Positions 21,644 through 33,669 of a DNA stretch of 64,000 nt are shown here, one piece after another. The stretch spans positions 124,001 to 188,000 of the forward strand of contig JBAIAA010000241.1 in assembly GCA_037893245.1 (NCBI GenBank), given 5' to 3'. The notes under the pieces were generated by a model. That model was not told where the DNA came from, did no database searches, and saw only the letters and a list, made by a program, of their open reading frames with translations. Every line of letters begins with the position of its first letter. Within the stretch, counting starts at the first letter, position 1. The position numbers were made by a program, and so were the translations under genes. Source of the stretch: Crossaster papposus (Eukaryota > Echinodermata > Asteroidea > Velatida > Solasteridae).

Positions 21644-23484
21644 TGGGGGTGGGAAGTTTGGGGGTGGGAAGCGTGTGCAACGCGTGTGCAACTTTGGCTC
21701 CATATTTTTGTGTAGAACATTTAAAAAAAAGGAAAATAGGGACAAGTGACAAACTAAATTTCTTTTTTTGTAATTCCATCATTGATTGTATTTTTCCCTT
21801 CTTTTTTCTCTCTAGATTTAACCATGCAGTTGCTAATCAGGAGACGAGCAGTGATAATGACAGACCTCCAAAGACGACTTGTGTTTACTCAGATCCAGTG
21901 CCAGCCTACCATCTAAGCCCCAACGTTAGAAGCATGTCATACCGGCTATGTGCATTATCTGCCAAATATCGCATGGGTTGTAAATGTGGTAACATTAATG
22001 TGCTCACTTCAGGGATTTTGTGATTGTTATAATTCTTAATTTTAAAGGGAAAAGCTGAAAGAATTATGCTCGAACTGGTTTTTGTGTACTAAATGACTAA
22101 ATATTTAAGACAAGTCAGAAGCATTTTTCTGACACTTTTTATTCTTTTCACGCAGTTAACTTCCACTATCCCTGTTCCAATGAGGGCAACTATTTTCAAG
22201 GCTCTTTCTAATTACTGAAGCATCCATGATGAAGTATGAATATCCCTCTTACTGAGAAAAGATGGTACTCAAATAGGCATTTACACAAATTTAAATGTAA
22301 TTATTATTTGCAAATGGTGCATACAATTCACCATTTCTGTAATTTTAAATGTTATTACAACATTGACTTTAATCACAAACAATTCAGCTTCCCAGTAATG
22401 TTACTTACAGGTCCAGTGTAAAATAAAACTGTAGGGTTGGGGCAGGCACTATCACTCGTGGACCACAGCAACCAAAACGTGGGTACAGGGCCACAAATTG
22501 TGAACATTTGTTAATTCTCAATTTTCGTGTGATTCTATGTATTTTGATGTCACTTTGCAATGTTATGTTCCATAAAAAAAATGAGTGAATACTGAAGTTT
22601 ATGTACTAGTGCTGACAACAATAAAATGACAAACAATAAATATTGTGTGGATCTTATCTTTTGATGTATTTCATTATTATGTATTTCATTACAAGCTTGC
22701 CTTGCATGAAACCCATTAAAATTCCCCTTTGAACAAAACACTGAGCTGATTGACCCCCCTCCCCCCCCCCCAAAATAGAAAATAAATATTGCAGATTGAA
22801 ATTGAATATACATGTAATTATAAGCCATTTTATTTATCAATCAATTATCTAATAACACACTTAAATGGATCCATCTGGGCACCCATCAACCCAAAGAGAG
22901 TGATTTACATTTAAACGGTGGTAATAGTTCATGTTTGTCACCAGCAACTTTTCCCTGTCATGTACATGTACAATATTAGGTGAACAAAAGTATGGGGCGA
23001 ACTGGCTTTGGGGCGAGTTTGTTATGAAAACAAGGCGAGAAAAACCAACTCGCCCCATGTTATTTTCGCCCCATGAAATTGTTAACGTGAAATAACTCTC
23101 CAAAGTGCCACTTTTGTTTGTACATGTATGCCCTAAAGATCAATTTGTGAAAGTTTTATCATGTACCAAGTTGGGGATCACAAAAATGTCTGTCTGAAAG
23201 GATTTTTTGACTTCGTCCCATGGTCTATTAATAACTTTATTTCAGCTGCAATTGATTTGAGTCACTTGAACATAAATCTGAGCGTCACGGCTTTGATTTG
23301 CATTTTGCTTGTATGAGGTTAATTTGTTACGTTCAACGTTTGAGTAAAGACATTTTCTTCATTGATGAATTTTACTTTTCTGTTTGTCTTAGATTGACAT
23401 TAACAAGTTAACTTAGGATTTGGAAATATTTATCATATTTCACCTGTAACGCTAACACCATATACTGTATGGGTATATAAATTT
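21356..23484. other. Element sequence without a supported gene
   Basis: 21,356-21,960 is the sequence duplicated in inverted form at 51,900-52,460. It includes a plausible acceptor CTCTCTAG at about 21,817 and an open frame after it (NHAVANQETSSDNDRPPKTT). In host-gene phase this would begin ATT TAA, so it is not an exon of the gene at 11,630. The rest (22,020-23,484) holds AT-rich sequence and a small CGCCCCAT inverted repeat at 22,994-23,076. Confidence 0.45.
21616..21642. repeat. Poly(G) run
   Basis: About 26 consecutive G residues, followed by GGGTGGGAAG units. The corresponding place in the inverted copy (near 52,177) has only short C runs, so the tract has expanded or contracted since duplication. 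Confidence 0.85.
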
Positions 23485-23743
23485 ACAGACAAATAAAATT
23501 ATTATGTAATAATATTTAAAACATCATTTATTTTTAAGCAAAGTATCAACAAGTAACTATTTTTAAAGTCTACAAAGAAGAATTGGGTAGAAATTGTTTA
23601 AACAAAAATTCATAACCATGAAGATTCGCGCACCACTCCGTAACATTTCGTGTCAGCACATGTTACCGTGTGAAACGTCTTTACAAATCATTACTACATT
23701 CAAACATAACCAAAAGAGATGCAAAAAAGCAACATTTTGTATT

Positions 23744-25976
23744 GGGCCAATTCCACCGTTACGGACGTTACATACAGAGCGAGTAGCATTTATTTGAAAA
23801 ACAAAGTAACATACTTATAGTCAAAGCAGATTTTACTTAGTTTGCACATTGTTACTTTAGGACCTACGGTAGTGTACAACATGACATGGTGGAATTGCAC
23901 TTGGCTTGATTTATTTATTAAATACAACAACTGCAAACGAGCGTTACGGATGTTACGTGTTCTGACGAGGCTTTTCAACCTCTGTAACATATTGATAAAA
24001 CTCTGTGAAGTTTTTGGTCAGAGCTTTTTGAAATAATTATATAGTAGTAGATGTCACTTCCCTCTGTACAAACATAATTGACAATTTAGAAAAAGTCATT
24101 CTGATAATGGAGAAAAAGGAAGTTTTTGCCGTTACGGACATTACATTTTAGCGTTACGGACGTTACATTTAGCGTTACGGATGTTACGGACGTGGGCAAA
24201 AACTTAAAGAATCATTATTTTCTCAGCTTTAATTTGTTTTCTTCATCTTTTTAATATTTAAGATAAGCCTTTCAAACATGTCAGAAATGATATTTGACCC
24301 TAAAAATGCAAGGTAATCTTACTGACCTCACTAAAAGGACCATTAACCTGGTTTAGCGTTGAAAGGCTTTTTGAGGCGTTTTAATCATTAAGAAAACTTA
24401 CCAATTTTGTTTAGGGCAAACAATTGGGAATCACATTAAAACATGTAAAATAGGAAAAATATCATGCATGTCTGCATTATGGAATCAATAATAACTATAA
24501 CATCAATCAGGGGTGTTCACTTAAATAATATTGTTCATTTAAACTACATTATGTAAACACTGAACAATCGTAAAAACTGAACGAACTGTCCATTTTCAAT
24601 GAGCCTCCATGTAGAATTGGACCTGAAATGTCTATGATTTTGAAGAGGCATTGCCAAAAACAAAAAGGGAATCTTTAGGTAATTCCATTCTAGCCTTGCT
24701 GACATCAAAGTCAAAGAAAATTCTGCTTCCTACATGTAGCATAACAATTTTGGGTTGCTCAAATTTTGCAACAACATCCTCCTTTGGGTGGCTGAAGATG
24801 TGTTCCTCCCCGGCTACCTCTATGGCTTGTCCTACATGGTGAAGCATAAAGATCTGTTTAAACAGATCTTTATGCTTCACCATGTGGGACAAGCCACAGA
24901 GGTCTTCCTTCTGAGAGTCAATCTGTAAAACCAAGCCCAACAAAACAGAGTTTTACCAACATGCTACCGGTACCGAGATTAAAAAAACTTGTTCATGCTG
25001 CAGTACATGTATACACATTTAGAACATTTCCCTAATAATCAGGATTTTTAGAAACGGTTATAGTTGATTTGTTGCAACATACTAAAAATGGCAAATTTTT
25101 TTAAGAATAAATTGATGAAAACAATTAAAATCATTAACCTTTTTGTGGGCTTGTACTGACATGTACATATATACGTACACATACTGCAATCTCAGCTGCC
25201 TGCTACTATACTGCCTGCCTAGTACACATTGGCCTAATTCCCGCCACAAGCCATAAAATTGATACAATTTATATACGACCTACATTGTAATTCTGTGTGC
25301 ATGAGGTTTTTAAATTTTTAAAATAGGGATGTGTAATTATTACCATACCTGTACATACATGTACTTGTGCATTGTAAAATGTGTAACGTCCGTAACGTAA
25401 CGTCCGTAACAACATTTTGTAACGTCCTAACACTCGTTAGCATAGTTCTAATTATTGGATTTTCAAGTTTCATACTGGATAAAGTTACCCATCAAAAACT
25501 AGCTTTAAATATGTAGTAAAGAAAAAAAATCTCCATTGGATTATATTTTAGAGGAAAAAGATAACCAAAATGTTACGGACGTTACATGTCCCGTGGAAAG
25601 AAAAAAACGTAAAATACATTAATGTGCAGCACCCTTAAGCACTTGAGTGGAAAACACTTTTTTTTCTCCAATTTCTTAGAGAAGGTATCCTAAGTGCTAT
25701 TTTGCATAATTTTTTTATTTTTTTTTAAGTTCAAGGCTTAGATTTTTGAAAGATTAAACAAATATTGCTATTTTTGCAATGTTTTTGAAAATTTGACGTT
25801 TTATTATGCGTACATATTCAAATTAGTATTCAAATATTAAATGAACAAATTTTGGTGATTTCAATGCATTTTCATATAAGGTTTAGGTATCAATCTTACC
25901 TGTAAAAGTGAAAAAAGTTTTAAAAGTTCTATTTGAAATTGTTTGGGTCATGTCAACTTTCGCGTGTAATTGGCCA
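23744..25976. mobile_element. 2.2 kb element family B with repeated CGTTACGGACGTTAC
   Basis: Ends GGGCCAATTCCAC and GTGTAATTGGCCA form an imperfect inverted repeat flanked by TTGTATT on both sides (23,737-23,743 and 25,977-25,983). Related copies at 32,750 and 51,085 have the uninterrupted site TTGTATGG. Around ten CGTTACGGACGTTAC-like words in both orientations sit near 23,757, 23,943, 24,129-24,195, 25,383-25,410 and 25,570. An ORF-like segment lies at 24,632-24,943. Confidence 0.75.
24632..24943 (-). pseudogene. Protein-like segment inside element B
   Basis: A 103-codon minus-strand frame contains EVAGEEHIFSHPKEDVVAKF and EQPKIVMLHVGSRIFFDFDV, which reads like ordinary globular protein. 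It is preceded by an abrupt DNA palindrome (24,816-24,903) that mirrors the reading so that both strands give MVKHKDLFKQIFMLHHVGQ. Possibly a captured gene fragment or a transposase scrap. Not recognised. Confidence 0.4.
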
Positions 25977-26575
25977 TTGTATTTGGCCCCCAACTTTTCA
26001 ACAGAAAAATGAAGAATGCTATTATTTACGGGGATCGAGAAAATATTCCACCATATTCTGAAATTCTTGAGTATTTGGAGTCGTCCGATTTCGTTACGGA
26101 ATGGTGTTTCGATGCACTATAGAAAACACAAACATGATTTTTTTATGAATGAGTATTACATGATACTACATCACATGATGTTGCCTCAGTTAGTGCTGTG
26201 TCCAAAATTTCTGCTCGAACTTCAGCACACTGCAGCCGGACTGAATTTGTTTTTCGTGTTGAGCTGGTTACGAAGTTTTCAGGTCACGGCGTGATCTACC
26301 CTTTTTCCGGGTCATCCAAGTTAAGCTTCTACATGTAATTTAACTTTTACTTGTGAATAAAATGCGATAAAATGAGTCACTAGAATTAAAATACGAACTT
26401 TTGAATTATTTAGAAGTTGTATTAAATGACCGGATGTCATGTGTAGAGTATCGTGTAGCTTCCGTTTAACGCACGACCAATCTTGTGCTTGTGTTACGGC
26501 GTGTTCATTCTTAATCGATCTTATGATATTTATCATTAAATTACAATCATATTTTTATATGGAAATATTTTACCA

Positions 26576-27188
26576 AGCAGGGTTTTATTCATGAACAATA
26601 TTCTGCCCAATTGCTAGGCCTACACGAGCATGACTAGCTAGTCTGTGGCCCTGCACTAGAGTACATATACTGTACAGTATACACACTCTGTGCTTTATAA
26701 GCCAACGTCCATCAGTGCATGGAGGTAGTTTCCTACCTCCATGATCAGTGCAAGAAACCCGGGATTTTTTTCACTTAAAATCATTCGGTCTCAAACTCGG
26801 CATGCCTGTATATTTATTTTAGCGCATCAATATTTTCCGATATGTAATTTGTAATACATGTAGGTGTAATTTGTCTCTAATTCTGCGTTATAACGTTTTA
26901 AAAAAATTCGCGATAAACGCAAAACAATATGGCGGAACAAGTCTGCGCAGGCGAGAACAGCTCGTCGCACCAAACAAACAGAGGGCGCTCTGCTAGTGCC
27001 CTCTGTTGTTCGTCGTGACGAGCTTTGTATGCCGCGCCTGCACAGACTTGTTCCGCCATATTGTTTTGTGTTTATCACGATTTTATTTAAAACTACAAGT
27101 GCAGGCCTAGCAATTGGGCAGAATATTGTTCGTGAATAAAACCCTGCTTGGTAAAATATAAATAGTTTGGTATCTCTCTAATGTATGT
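26576..27188. repeat. Centre of inverted duplication near 26,992
   Basis: AACAATATGGCGGAACAAG and GAGGGC at about 26,926-26,986 face their complements GCCCTC and CTTGTTCCGCCATATTGTT at about 26,998-27,065. Further out CTAGGCCT and CAAGCAGGGTTTTATTC pair with 27,100-27,150. The loop is about 11 bases. Confidence 0.8.
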
Positions 27189-29525
27189 GGCTATTTTCAC
27201 AATCGGTGGTGTAACTTTGTTTCCAAGAGTCCAAAATTTCAAACCTATTATATTTAATTGTTTCCATTAAAATAATCTTAGTTAAGACATATATTTTAGG
27301 AAATCAATGATTTTGGAGCTTGATTTATTCATTATTGTCACAAAAATTGATGGTAAACATGATTTGAGGCCTGAAATTTGACAAAAACAGCATTCTTTTG
27401 GTGCAGATTTATTATTACCCCAAATATCTGCATACTTAGTTAAGGCATGTTTTGTTGTAAAGTATTAGTAAAAGCTCCAAACTAAAAACCAGAAATCCCC
27501 AAACTGAAGTTCATTTTTGTCGAGAAATAATATTTAATCCCATTTTAGTGTTAAAAATCACTATTTGTCAGACAAGTTTTAAATTTAAAACACTTTCCTA
27601 GGACAGTGGCCAAGTATTGTGCCCTGTACAAACAGTGTTCACTTGGGCCAACATACCTGTGAAGGTAACAGGAAAATCCCATGATCTGTCCAAGAGTTGG
27701 AATTTTTCTTATTCAGTGTTTCGGAGGTTACTGTTAACAACTGATATGTTTCGGAGGTTACATAAGTGTTAACATACCTTCTGACAAGAGTTAAGGAATC
27801 ACTACACAGAACAAAGTATTTTCATGAGCTAAACAAGTTATTAATCCATCAAAGGGGCAAGAAAAGATTTGTATTGTTTTAACTCTGGTGTTCTTGCATC
27901 ATACTTTAGCATCGAACAAATGTTGGCAATATTAATAAACCACTTTATTTGAGTTAACAAATTAAGTGGACTGTTTACATGTAGTTTTATTCAGTTCTGA
28001 AGAAGCCTTGTAATTGAGACACTCAGTATATTTGAAAAAAAATCGTTTCAAATATATATTTCTGGTTTCTAAAGCAGTGTTTCAGAGGTTACTGTTAACA
28101 ACTGCTATATGTTTCGGAGGTTACATTTAGTGTTAACATATACCTCTGACAAGAGTTGAGGAATCACTACACAGCACAAAGTATGTTCATGAAGTTAACA
28201 TGTTATTAATCCATCAAAGAGGCAAGAAAACATTTGTATTGTCAGCTTTGGTGTTCTTGCATCAGACTTCATCATAAAACAAATGTTTGCAATATTAATA
28301 AACCACTTACATGTATTTATAGAGTTAACAAATGAAGTGGACTGTTTACATGTAGTTTTATTCAGTTCTGAATAAGCCTCGTAATAGAGACACTTGGTAT
28401 ATTTGAAGATAATCGTCTTAAATTTATATTTCTCCCTCTGCTTGAGTAATTGCTGATAAATTTGTACTTAAAAACCCTAACTCCCTATATGGTGTGTGCA
28501 AACTCATATTAAAATTTAAGGATTCAGCTAGAACTGTGAGGGTAACCCTCATACTGTACAACATACATTTTAGCTAGTTTTTGTAATCATAATCTTATTT
28601 GACTATCCTGTTTCATACGTACCTGTACACATTTTGTTTCAGAGATAAGTTTTTACAATGTATTCAGTTATTTCTTATTTTTTATTTTGTTTGGAAGGGT
28701 CCAACACCTACAATATAGGATGTACCGGTACAACAATGTGCAGTGTTTTGTTCATCAAAAAGTTAGCAGAGTATGCATTTTATTGTAACTTCATGGGCTC
28801 AATAATAATAATAATAATATCAATAATAATATCAAACATCAAATTACGGGAAATGGTATACCTTTTGGAGACGCACCCTTACACTTGTGCACAACAACTT
28901 TCAAACTTTAATAACCCCTAAACCCAATTTTCTCTTATCCTACCCCCATGAATTTGTGTTATTGGACCATGAGCGATTGATCTACATGTACATGTATATG
29001 TAGCCAATTTGCAATGGTAACATTTTGCCTCTTGTAAATAGCGACTAGACTGTGACATTAGGGAAACATTGAAATGTCCCAAATTACAGAGGCGTGTATT
29101 TATAATCCAAACAGTCATATTTACTGAACATGTGCGTGCCAAATGTGTAATGCATGATACACAAAATTTTACGTTAGTTGGTAATAATATCCTGGTATTG
29201 AACAATAACAATAACGTTTTAATTAACAATAACAAGTTGATATTTTGTTGCAAACAATCTCAGAACAGTGCCCTATACATGTACCTCGCTAGCTTAAGTA
29301 CATGTAATATAACGGTACATCCTAGCATCGTTCTTCCGAAGAACTATTTTCATAAAATTATTAACCCTCTGAAATTAAACTGCAAAAGTGGAAACAGGGA
29401 GCTGTTCATTAAGCTCTGATCAAATATCCAACTTTGTACTCCGCTTGCTTACACGTCCTAGAACTGTTTTCATCGTAACCATTTTCCCATTTCAAGTTCA
29501 ACCAGGTTACATGTATGTCCGTGGC

Positions 29526-29712
29526 TCATGAAGCTTCAACAAAATCATCATAGAAGTCTCGGATTGTGCCTTTGAGATTTCCACATGTTGAGCAGCTGCC
29601 TTGGATGCATTTGGCTTCTTGAAATCTGTTAGCATGGGATTTTTCACACATCAGCATGTCCATGTAGTCCGTCTCATCATTGAACCTTCTCCCATTCAAC
29701 AGAGCTTTTCCT
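29526..29712 (-). pseudogene. Cys-bearing coding-like segment inside element C
   Basis: The minus strand is open from a TAA near 29,718 to TGA 29,526-29,528. It reads KGKALLNGRRFNDETDYMDM, LMCEKSHANRFQEAKC and IQGSCSTCGNLKGTIRDFYD. The C-x4-C-x2-C pattern and balanced composition look like real protein. It could be the last exon of an element-encoded or captured gene; no start or upstream exon was found. Not recognised. Confidence 0.4.
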
Positions 29713-29756
29713 TTATGTTAACACAGTAAACACACAGACATGCTACACTGTTCTTG

Positions 29757-29945
29757 TCTTGCATTACGATCGAGGATCGAAACACAAAAGAGAACAAAGG
29801 GAACAAAGGATCCTCGATCGACGGTTTGCTTGTCCGAATTCTGTCCTCGATCGACAGTGCAAGCGCAAAGCAATGGGGATTGGGTTAAGTAAAGGAAGAA
29901 AGGAAAACACAATATCGATCCTCGGTCGTTATGTGGTTCACGACT
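29757..29945. repeat. Short dispersed repeat, copy 2
   Basis: Second copy of the ~190 bp repeat at 19,053, here inside the 4.5 kb TTTCGGAGGTTAC element. Ends are CGATCGAGGATCGA and TCGATCCTCGGTCG. Confidence 0.7.
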
Positions 29946-31869
29946 GTGTGTACATGTATGTGTCTTGAATGTGACAGCGACTTGACGTTTCAGTTAGGTT
30001 TCAGTTCATAGAACTTAGTAGTAAACCCAAGCTTGCTTTGATGTTGGATTTTCTGATTTCCAAGTTGAGTGAGCTCTCATGAAGCTCCTCTGCATGATAA
30101 AAGTATGTGTATACCGTCTGGTCCTTTTTCACTCGGTAGTATTGCGTCTTGACCCTTATTCTATCTTTCTACACACATGTATTTCAGATCTTCTCTGTGG
30201 ATTTGTGTTCTTAATTTTATTTTGCCAAATGGTAGATCTTGAAGGCTGTGATACATCAACATCAGCAGAGATGTTTGACTCAAACTAATCAATTAGTTAC
30301 TGCTACATTGTATATACTGCAATGAGTAGTGTATAATTTGTTCACTCTGCATTAAAAATGCAGGTTGAGTGAGTTGTAAACAGCTAATGTAACCTCCGAA
30401 ACAACATTGTAATCCACAACATGACTTCTTTATGTTGTGTGCAAACTAAGCTATGGAAGAATTTGAACAAAAAATGCAGTGTTAAGTAGTTAACATTAAA
30501 AGCAGGAATGGTTTGACCAACTGCAGTTACAAAAAAAGTGAATTTTTTGAAAATGTTGTCGTCAAAAACCTTTACAATCTGTGTTTTGTTTTGGAAATGT
30601 TACACAAATTACTAAAGATCGCAGCCTAAGAACAAAATCAAAGGTAAACTAGACTTTTTTTGTCATTTTGCAAATAGTTCTCAGTGGGTAGGAAAGCAAC
30701 AAAACTAAAAAATTGAAAGAAAAGAGTGCACTGTTCCTACAAATTACATTATGTGTTGTAAACGTTAACATGTAACCTCCGAAACAGGTTTTTTCAGAAT
30801 CATGTGTTCAAACAGCACACTTTCTTGATTTTTTTGTTACAAACCTAACTATTTTAATCCTTATGACTGCAGTGTTAATACATATTATGTTAAGGTCCGA
30901 GAGTTTTTTCTTGTAAACTGAATGAAACCAAACTGAAATGTTTCGGAGGTTACATTGTGTTTCGGAGGTTACCCGTGTTAACGGAAATGTAACATTACAC
31001 ATTAAACCAAAAAGTCAACATTCCTTTCCAAAGATATTTTCTATGGATGATGGGTTGTCTTATCAGTACTTTTTAGTTTATTCAATTTATGACCACCTTT
31101 TTTCATTTCAGAGGTAGACCACATAATCCAATGTTTCAGAGGTTACGAAACTGTTAACGGAAAAGTTAACAAATATATTTGAAAGCATGTAATCTCTCGA
31201 AGCTGCCACTAAGCAAAAAAAACAAACATATCAAACAAAAGTAGATGTAATCAGCAGCAACAAGCTTGAAAATGTGGGATATTTGTCATTTCCAAATATC
31301 AGAAGTGATGCATAATATATTGACAGTAAAAGTTAACGGAAAATGTAACCTCCGAAACACGACAACCCTTAGTGACCTAGTGACAGAACGGAAACAGAAT
31401 CAGAGGTCAAAATTATATGGCAGAAAGATCCATCTCTTGTGCTTAATCATAACCCAAAAGCAACCTAAAATTGCATGCATAACAAAAAAAATAGGTTGAA
31501 TAACAAAAGGTACAACAAAACGGACCACTCAATGTGGTAGGATTTACCCACTTCTGGGGTCTGGGATATCCATATGAAGAAACACAGGAACTTTGTTAAG
31601 CTACCCGAGGTAGCCCCTACCCAGGATAGTTGCATGACCAAAAATCTAAGAATTCTATCCACTGGTTAAAAAAATACAGACCCAAACCTCAAAATTTCAA
31701 AGTTACACCACTGATTGTGAAAATAGCCATGTAGCATTATTGAAACATTTCCATATAAAATATGATCGTAATTATCATAAGATTGTTTAAGAATGAACAC
31801 GCCAAAACACGAACACAAGCGTGGTCGTGCGTTTAACGGAAGCAACACGATGCTTTACACATGACATCA

Positions 31870-32316
31870 GGGGTGCGTTACACTCACGCGAACGTTGCCA
31901 ACGTTGGCCAACGTTAGCGTTGTTCGCTTGAGTGGAACGCAATGTGCATCAATTATGTTGGCTAACGTTAGCGAAAACGGCGAACGACATTCCGAGCTGT
32001 TCGCTGTTGGTCAGTGACGTATTTTAAAGATGGCGAAGAGGTTAGCAGACGGCAGTGCTCTTTTCACGGTTTTGATTTACGTTTCATACTTTTCGTTATA
32101 AATGGTGGATTGTTTTGAGCAGTTACAGGGACCTTTTTAAGAAAAATAAGGAGTTGGACAAAAAGCAGCCAACTAAACGATCACTGATCACTGTCACTGG
32201 GCGCCACCATTTTGAAAACGTAGTTTTTAAAATATCGTTTCACTTCAAATAACGCAATTTCAAAACGTAGGCGAACGTTCGCGCAAACAGTTCGCGTAAG
32301 TGGAACGCAGCCGGGG
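31870..32316. mobile_element. MITE with GCGTTNCACTNACGCGAAC ends
   Basis: The left end GGGTGCGTTACACTCACGCG and the complement of the right end (CGGCTGCGTTCCACTTACGCG) form an imperfect inverted repeat, with CGAACGTT and GCCAACGTTGGCC words inside. The related segment near 26,430 lacks it (CATGACATCCGGTCATTT), proving insertion. Exact target duplication unclear. The outer edge of the large inverted duplication (31,946) falls inside this MITE. Confidence 0.7.
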
Positions 32317-33314
32317 TCATTATTACAACTTCTAAATAATTCTAAACTTTGCATTTCAAATCTAGTGACTCATTTTATCGCATTTTATTCACAAGTAGAA
32401 GGTAAATTAGAAGCTTACCTTGGATGACCCGGAAAAAGGGTAGATACGCCGTAACCTGGCAACTCCGTAACCAGCTCAACACGAAAAACAAATTCAGTCC
32501 GGCTGCAGGTGCCGGAGTTCGAGCAGGAATTTTGCAGACGGCACTAACTGAGGCAACATCATGTGATGTATCATGGGATACTCATTCATAAAAAAATAAC
32601 ATTTGTGTTTTCTTTAGCGCATCGAAACACCACTCGGTAACGAAATTGGATGACTCAAAATACTCATATGAATTTCGGAATATGGTGGGATATTTTTTCG
32701 ATCCCGGTAAGTAATAGCATTCTACCCTTTTCTGTTGAAAAGTTGGTGCCAGATACCATACAAAATGTTGCTTTTTGCAACTCTTTTGGTTATGTTTGAA
32801 CGAAGTTATTATTTGTAAAGACGTTTCACACCGTAACATGTGCCGACACAAAATGTTACGGAGTGTGCGCAAATCTTCATGATCCAGATTTTTTTTTTAC
32901 AATTTCTCACCAATTCTTATTATTAGACTTCAAAAATAGTTACTTGTTGATACTTTGCTAAGAAAATAAATAATATTTTAAATATTATTACAGAATAATG
33001 TTATTTGTTTGTAATTAAAGGAAACATGTATCTAATAAGGTTTTTTTTTGGCTTAAATCCATGAAGTATAATGTTGACAAAAACATTATGTGTGGGGTTG
33101 TGTTTATTTTCTGTGATAAATGGGGGGAAATAATTTTTGAAAATGTTTAGTCATACCACTCCGCCCCTCGAAGGGAAGCCTCATTAACATAAAACTTAGC
33201 GTGTTGTATGACGAAAATCGAGGCAGAGAATTGCCGGCCTAGACTGCGCGCAGTGTCCGTCTTTACATTGTTTTTCATTCTGAATCGGGGTAGGAATACA
33301 ACCATTTTTTTGTC

Positions 33315-33470
33315 ATGCCGACTACATGTAGGTGTGTAGCCGCTGGGTGTAGCAAAACTACTAAGGATGGAGTAAGTCTTAATTTGTTCCCGGCTGATCC
33401 TAAATATCGGAGGATTTGGGCAGCAAAAGTAAAGCTTACCAGAGCGAAGTGGTCCAGGAGGGCCTAGTGA
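33315..33470 (+). pseudogene. THAP domain N-terminal exon (left arm)
   Basis: ATG 33,315 begins MPTTCRCVAAGCSKTTKDG, then LNLFPADPKYRRIWAAKVK and LTRAKWSRR, before TAG. Cys5 and Cys12 and the FPADP...RxxW block are the hallmark first half of a THAP zinc finger. The second half (CSxHF) is not in frame, so either an intron follows or the gene is truncated. In the right arm (about 50,370-50,525, minus) the same exon has a 3-base deletion that creates TAG at codon 5. Confidence 0.75.
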
Positions 33471-33539
33471 TTTTCGGCCCTCTGCAGCGACCATTTCGAG
33501 TGGTCGTGCTTCGACCTATCGGTAGAGCGTCTAGAGGGA

Positions 33540-33668
33540 CCCCATATCTTTATCCTCGCTCAAGTCAGTGTCTGAATAAGAAATACTGTGATTAGAATGA
33601 GACGAATCAGTACTGTATTCGTTGGATTCAACAACTTCCGAGAAAGAACTTTCACGATCGTCCATGCT
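33540..33668 (-). CDS. Acidic Ser-rich ORF converging on THAP exon (left arm)
   Basis: The minus-strand ATG near 33,668 gives MDDRESSFSEVVESNEYSTD, continuing HSISYSDTDLSEDKDMGSL to a TAG. Its composition and position relative to the THAP exon parallel the ORF at 1,995-2,378. The identical copy is at 50,182-50,318 on the plus strand. Function unknown. Confidence 0.4.
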
Positions 33669-33669
33669 A

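Larger units (their letters stand above)
18022..23225. mobile_element. Large element with TAGACCATGGGACGA ends
   Basis: TAGACCATGGGACGAGTGCG at 18,022 faces CGTCCCATGGTCTA at about 23,213-23,227. The left 4 kb is repeated in inverted, rearranged form at 51,900-53,862, ending there in the same TAGACCATGGGACGA word. It carries a coding module at 19,343-19,700 and secondary insertions at 18,420-19,319 and about 19,925-21,355. Assigning both ends to one element is inference. Confidence 0.5.
23485..26575 (+). mobile_element. Left half of inverted duplication centred at 26,992
   Basis: After removing the insert at 23,744-25,976, this segment matches the reverse complement of 31,740-33,010 and also 50,840-51,530 directly. 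Shared blocks include AAGTATCAACAAGTAACTAT, ACGTCTTTACAAATCATTAC-like sequence, CACATGATGTTGCCTCAGTT and GACTCATTTTATCGCATTTT (as complement). Differences are numerous enough that this copy is older than the 31.9/51.9 kb pair. Confidence 0.7.
27189..31728. mobile_element. 4.5 kb element family C with repeated TTTCGGAGGTTAC
   Basis: Ends GGCTATTTTCACAATCGG and the reverse complement of GATTGTGAAAATAGCC define an inverted repeat continuing through GTGGTGTAACTTTG. The repeat may extend about 20 bases further out. At least nine GTTTCGGAGGTTAC or GTTTCAGAGGTTAC words occur: 27,718, 27,748, 28,078, 28,110, 30,388(-), 30,768(-), 30,940, 30,957, 31,131, 31,346(-). A ~360 bp direct duplication covers 27,717-28,076 and 28,077-28,431. 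The left half of the larger duplication lacks the whole insert. Confidence 0.75.

Noticed and set aside
21817-21950. Additional host-gene exon after CTCTCTAG
   Set aside because: In the phase left by exon 2 it begins ATT TAA, and the sequence is part of a duplicated mobile segment whose other copy has a four-base change in the frame.
21604-22023. 139-codon ORF beginning in a poly(G) run
   Set aside because: The start is low-complexity glycine and the rest has intron-like sequence with a splice acceptor inside; not supported as one protein.
27185-31735. ATGT target duplication around element C
   Set aside because: The flanking bases continue the inverted repeat (TAATG...TGGCTATTTTC on both ends), so ATGT on both sides is probably part of the ends.
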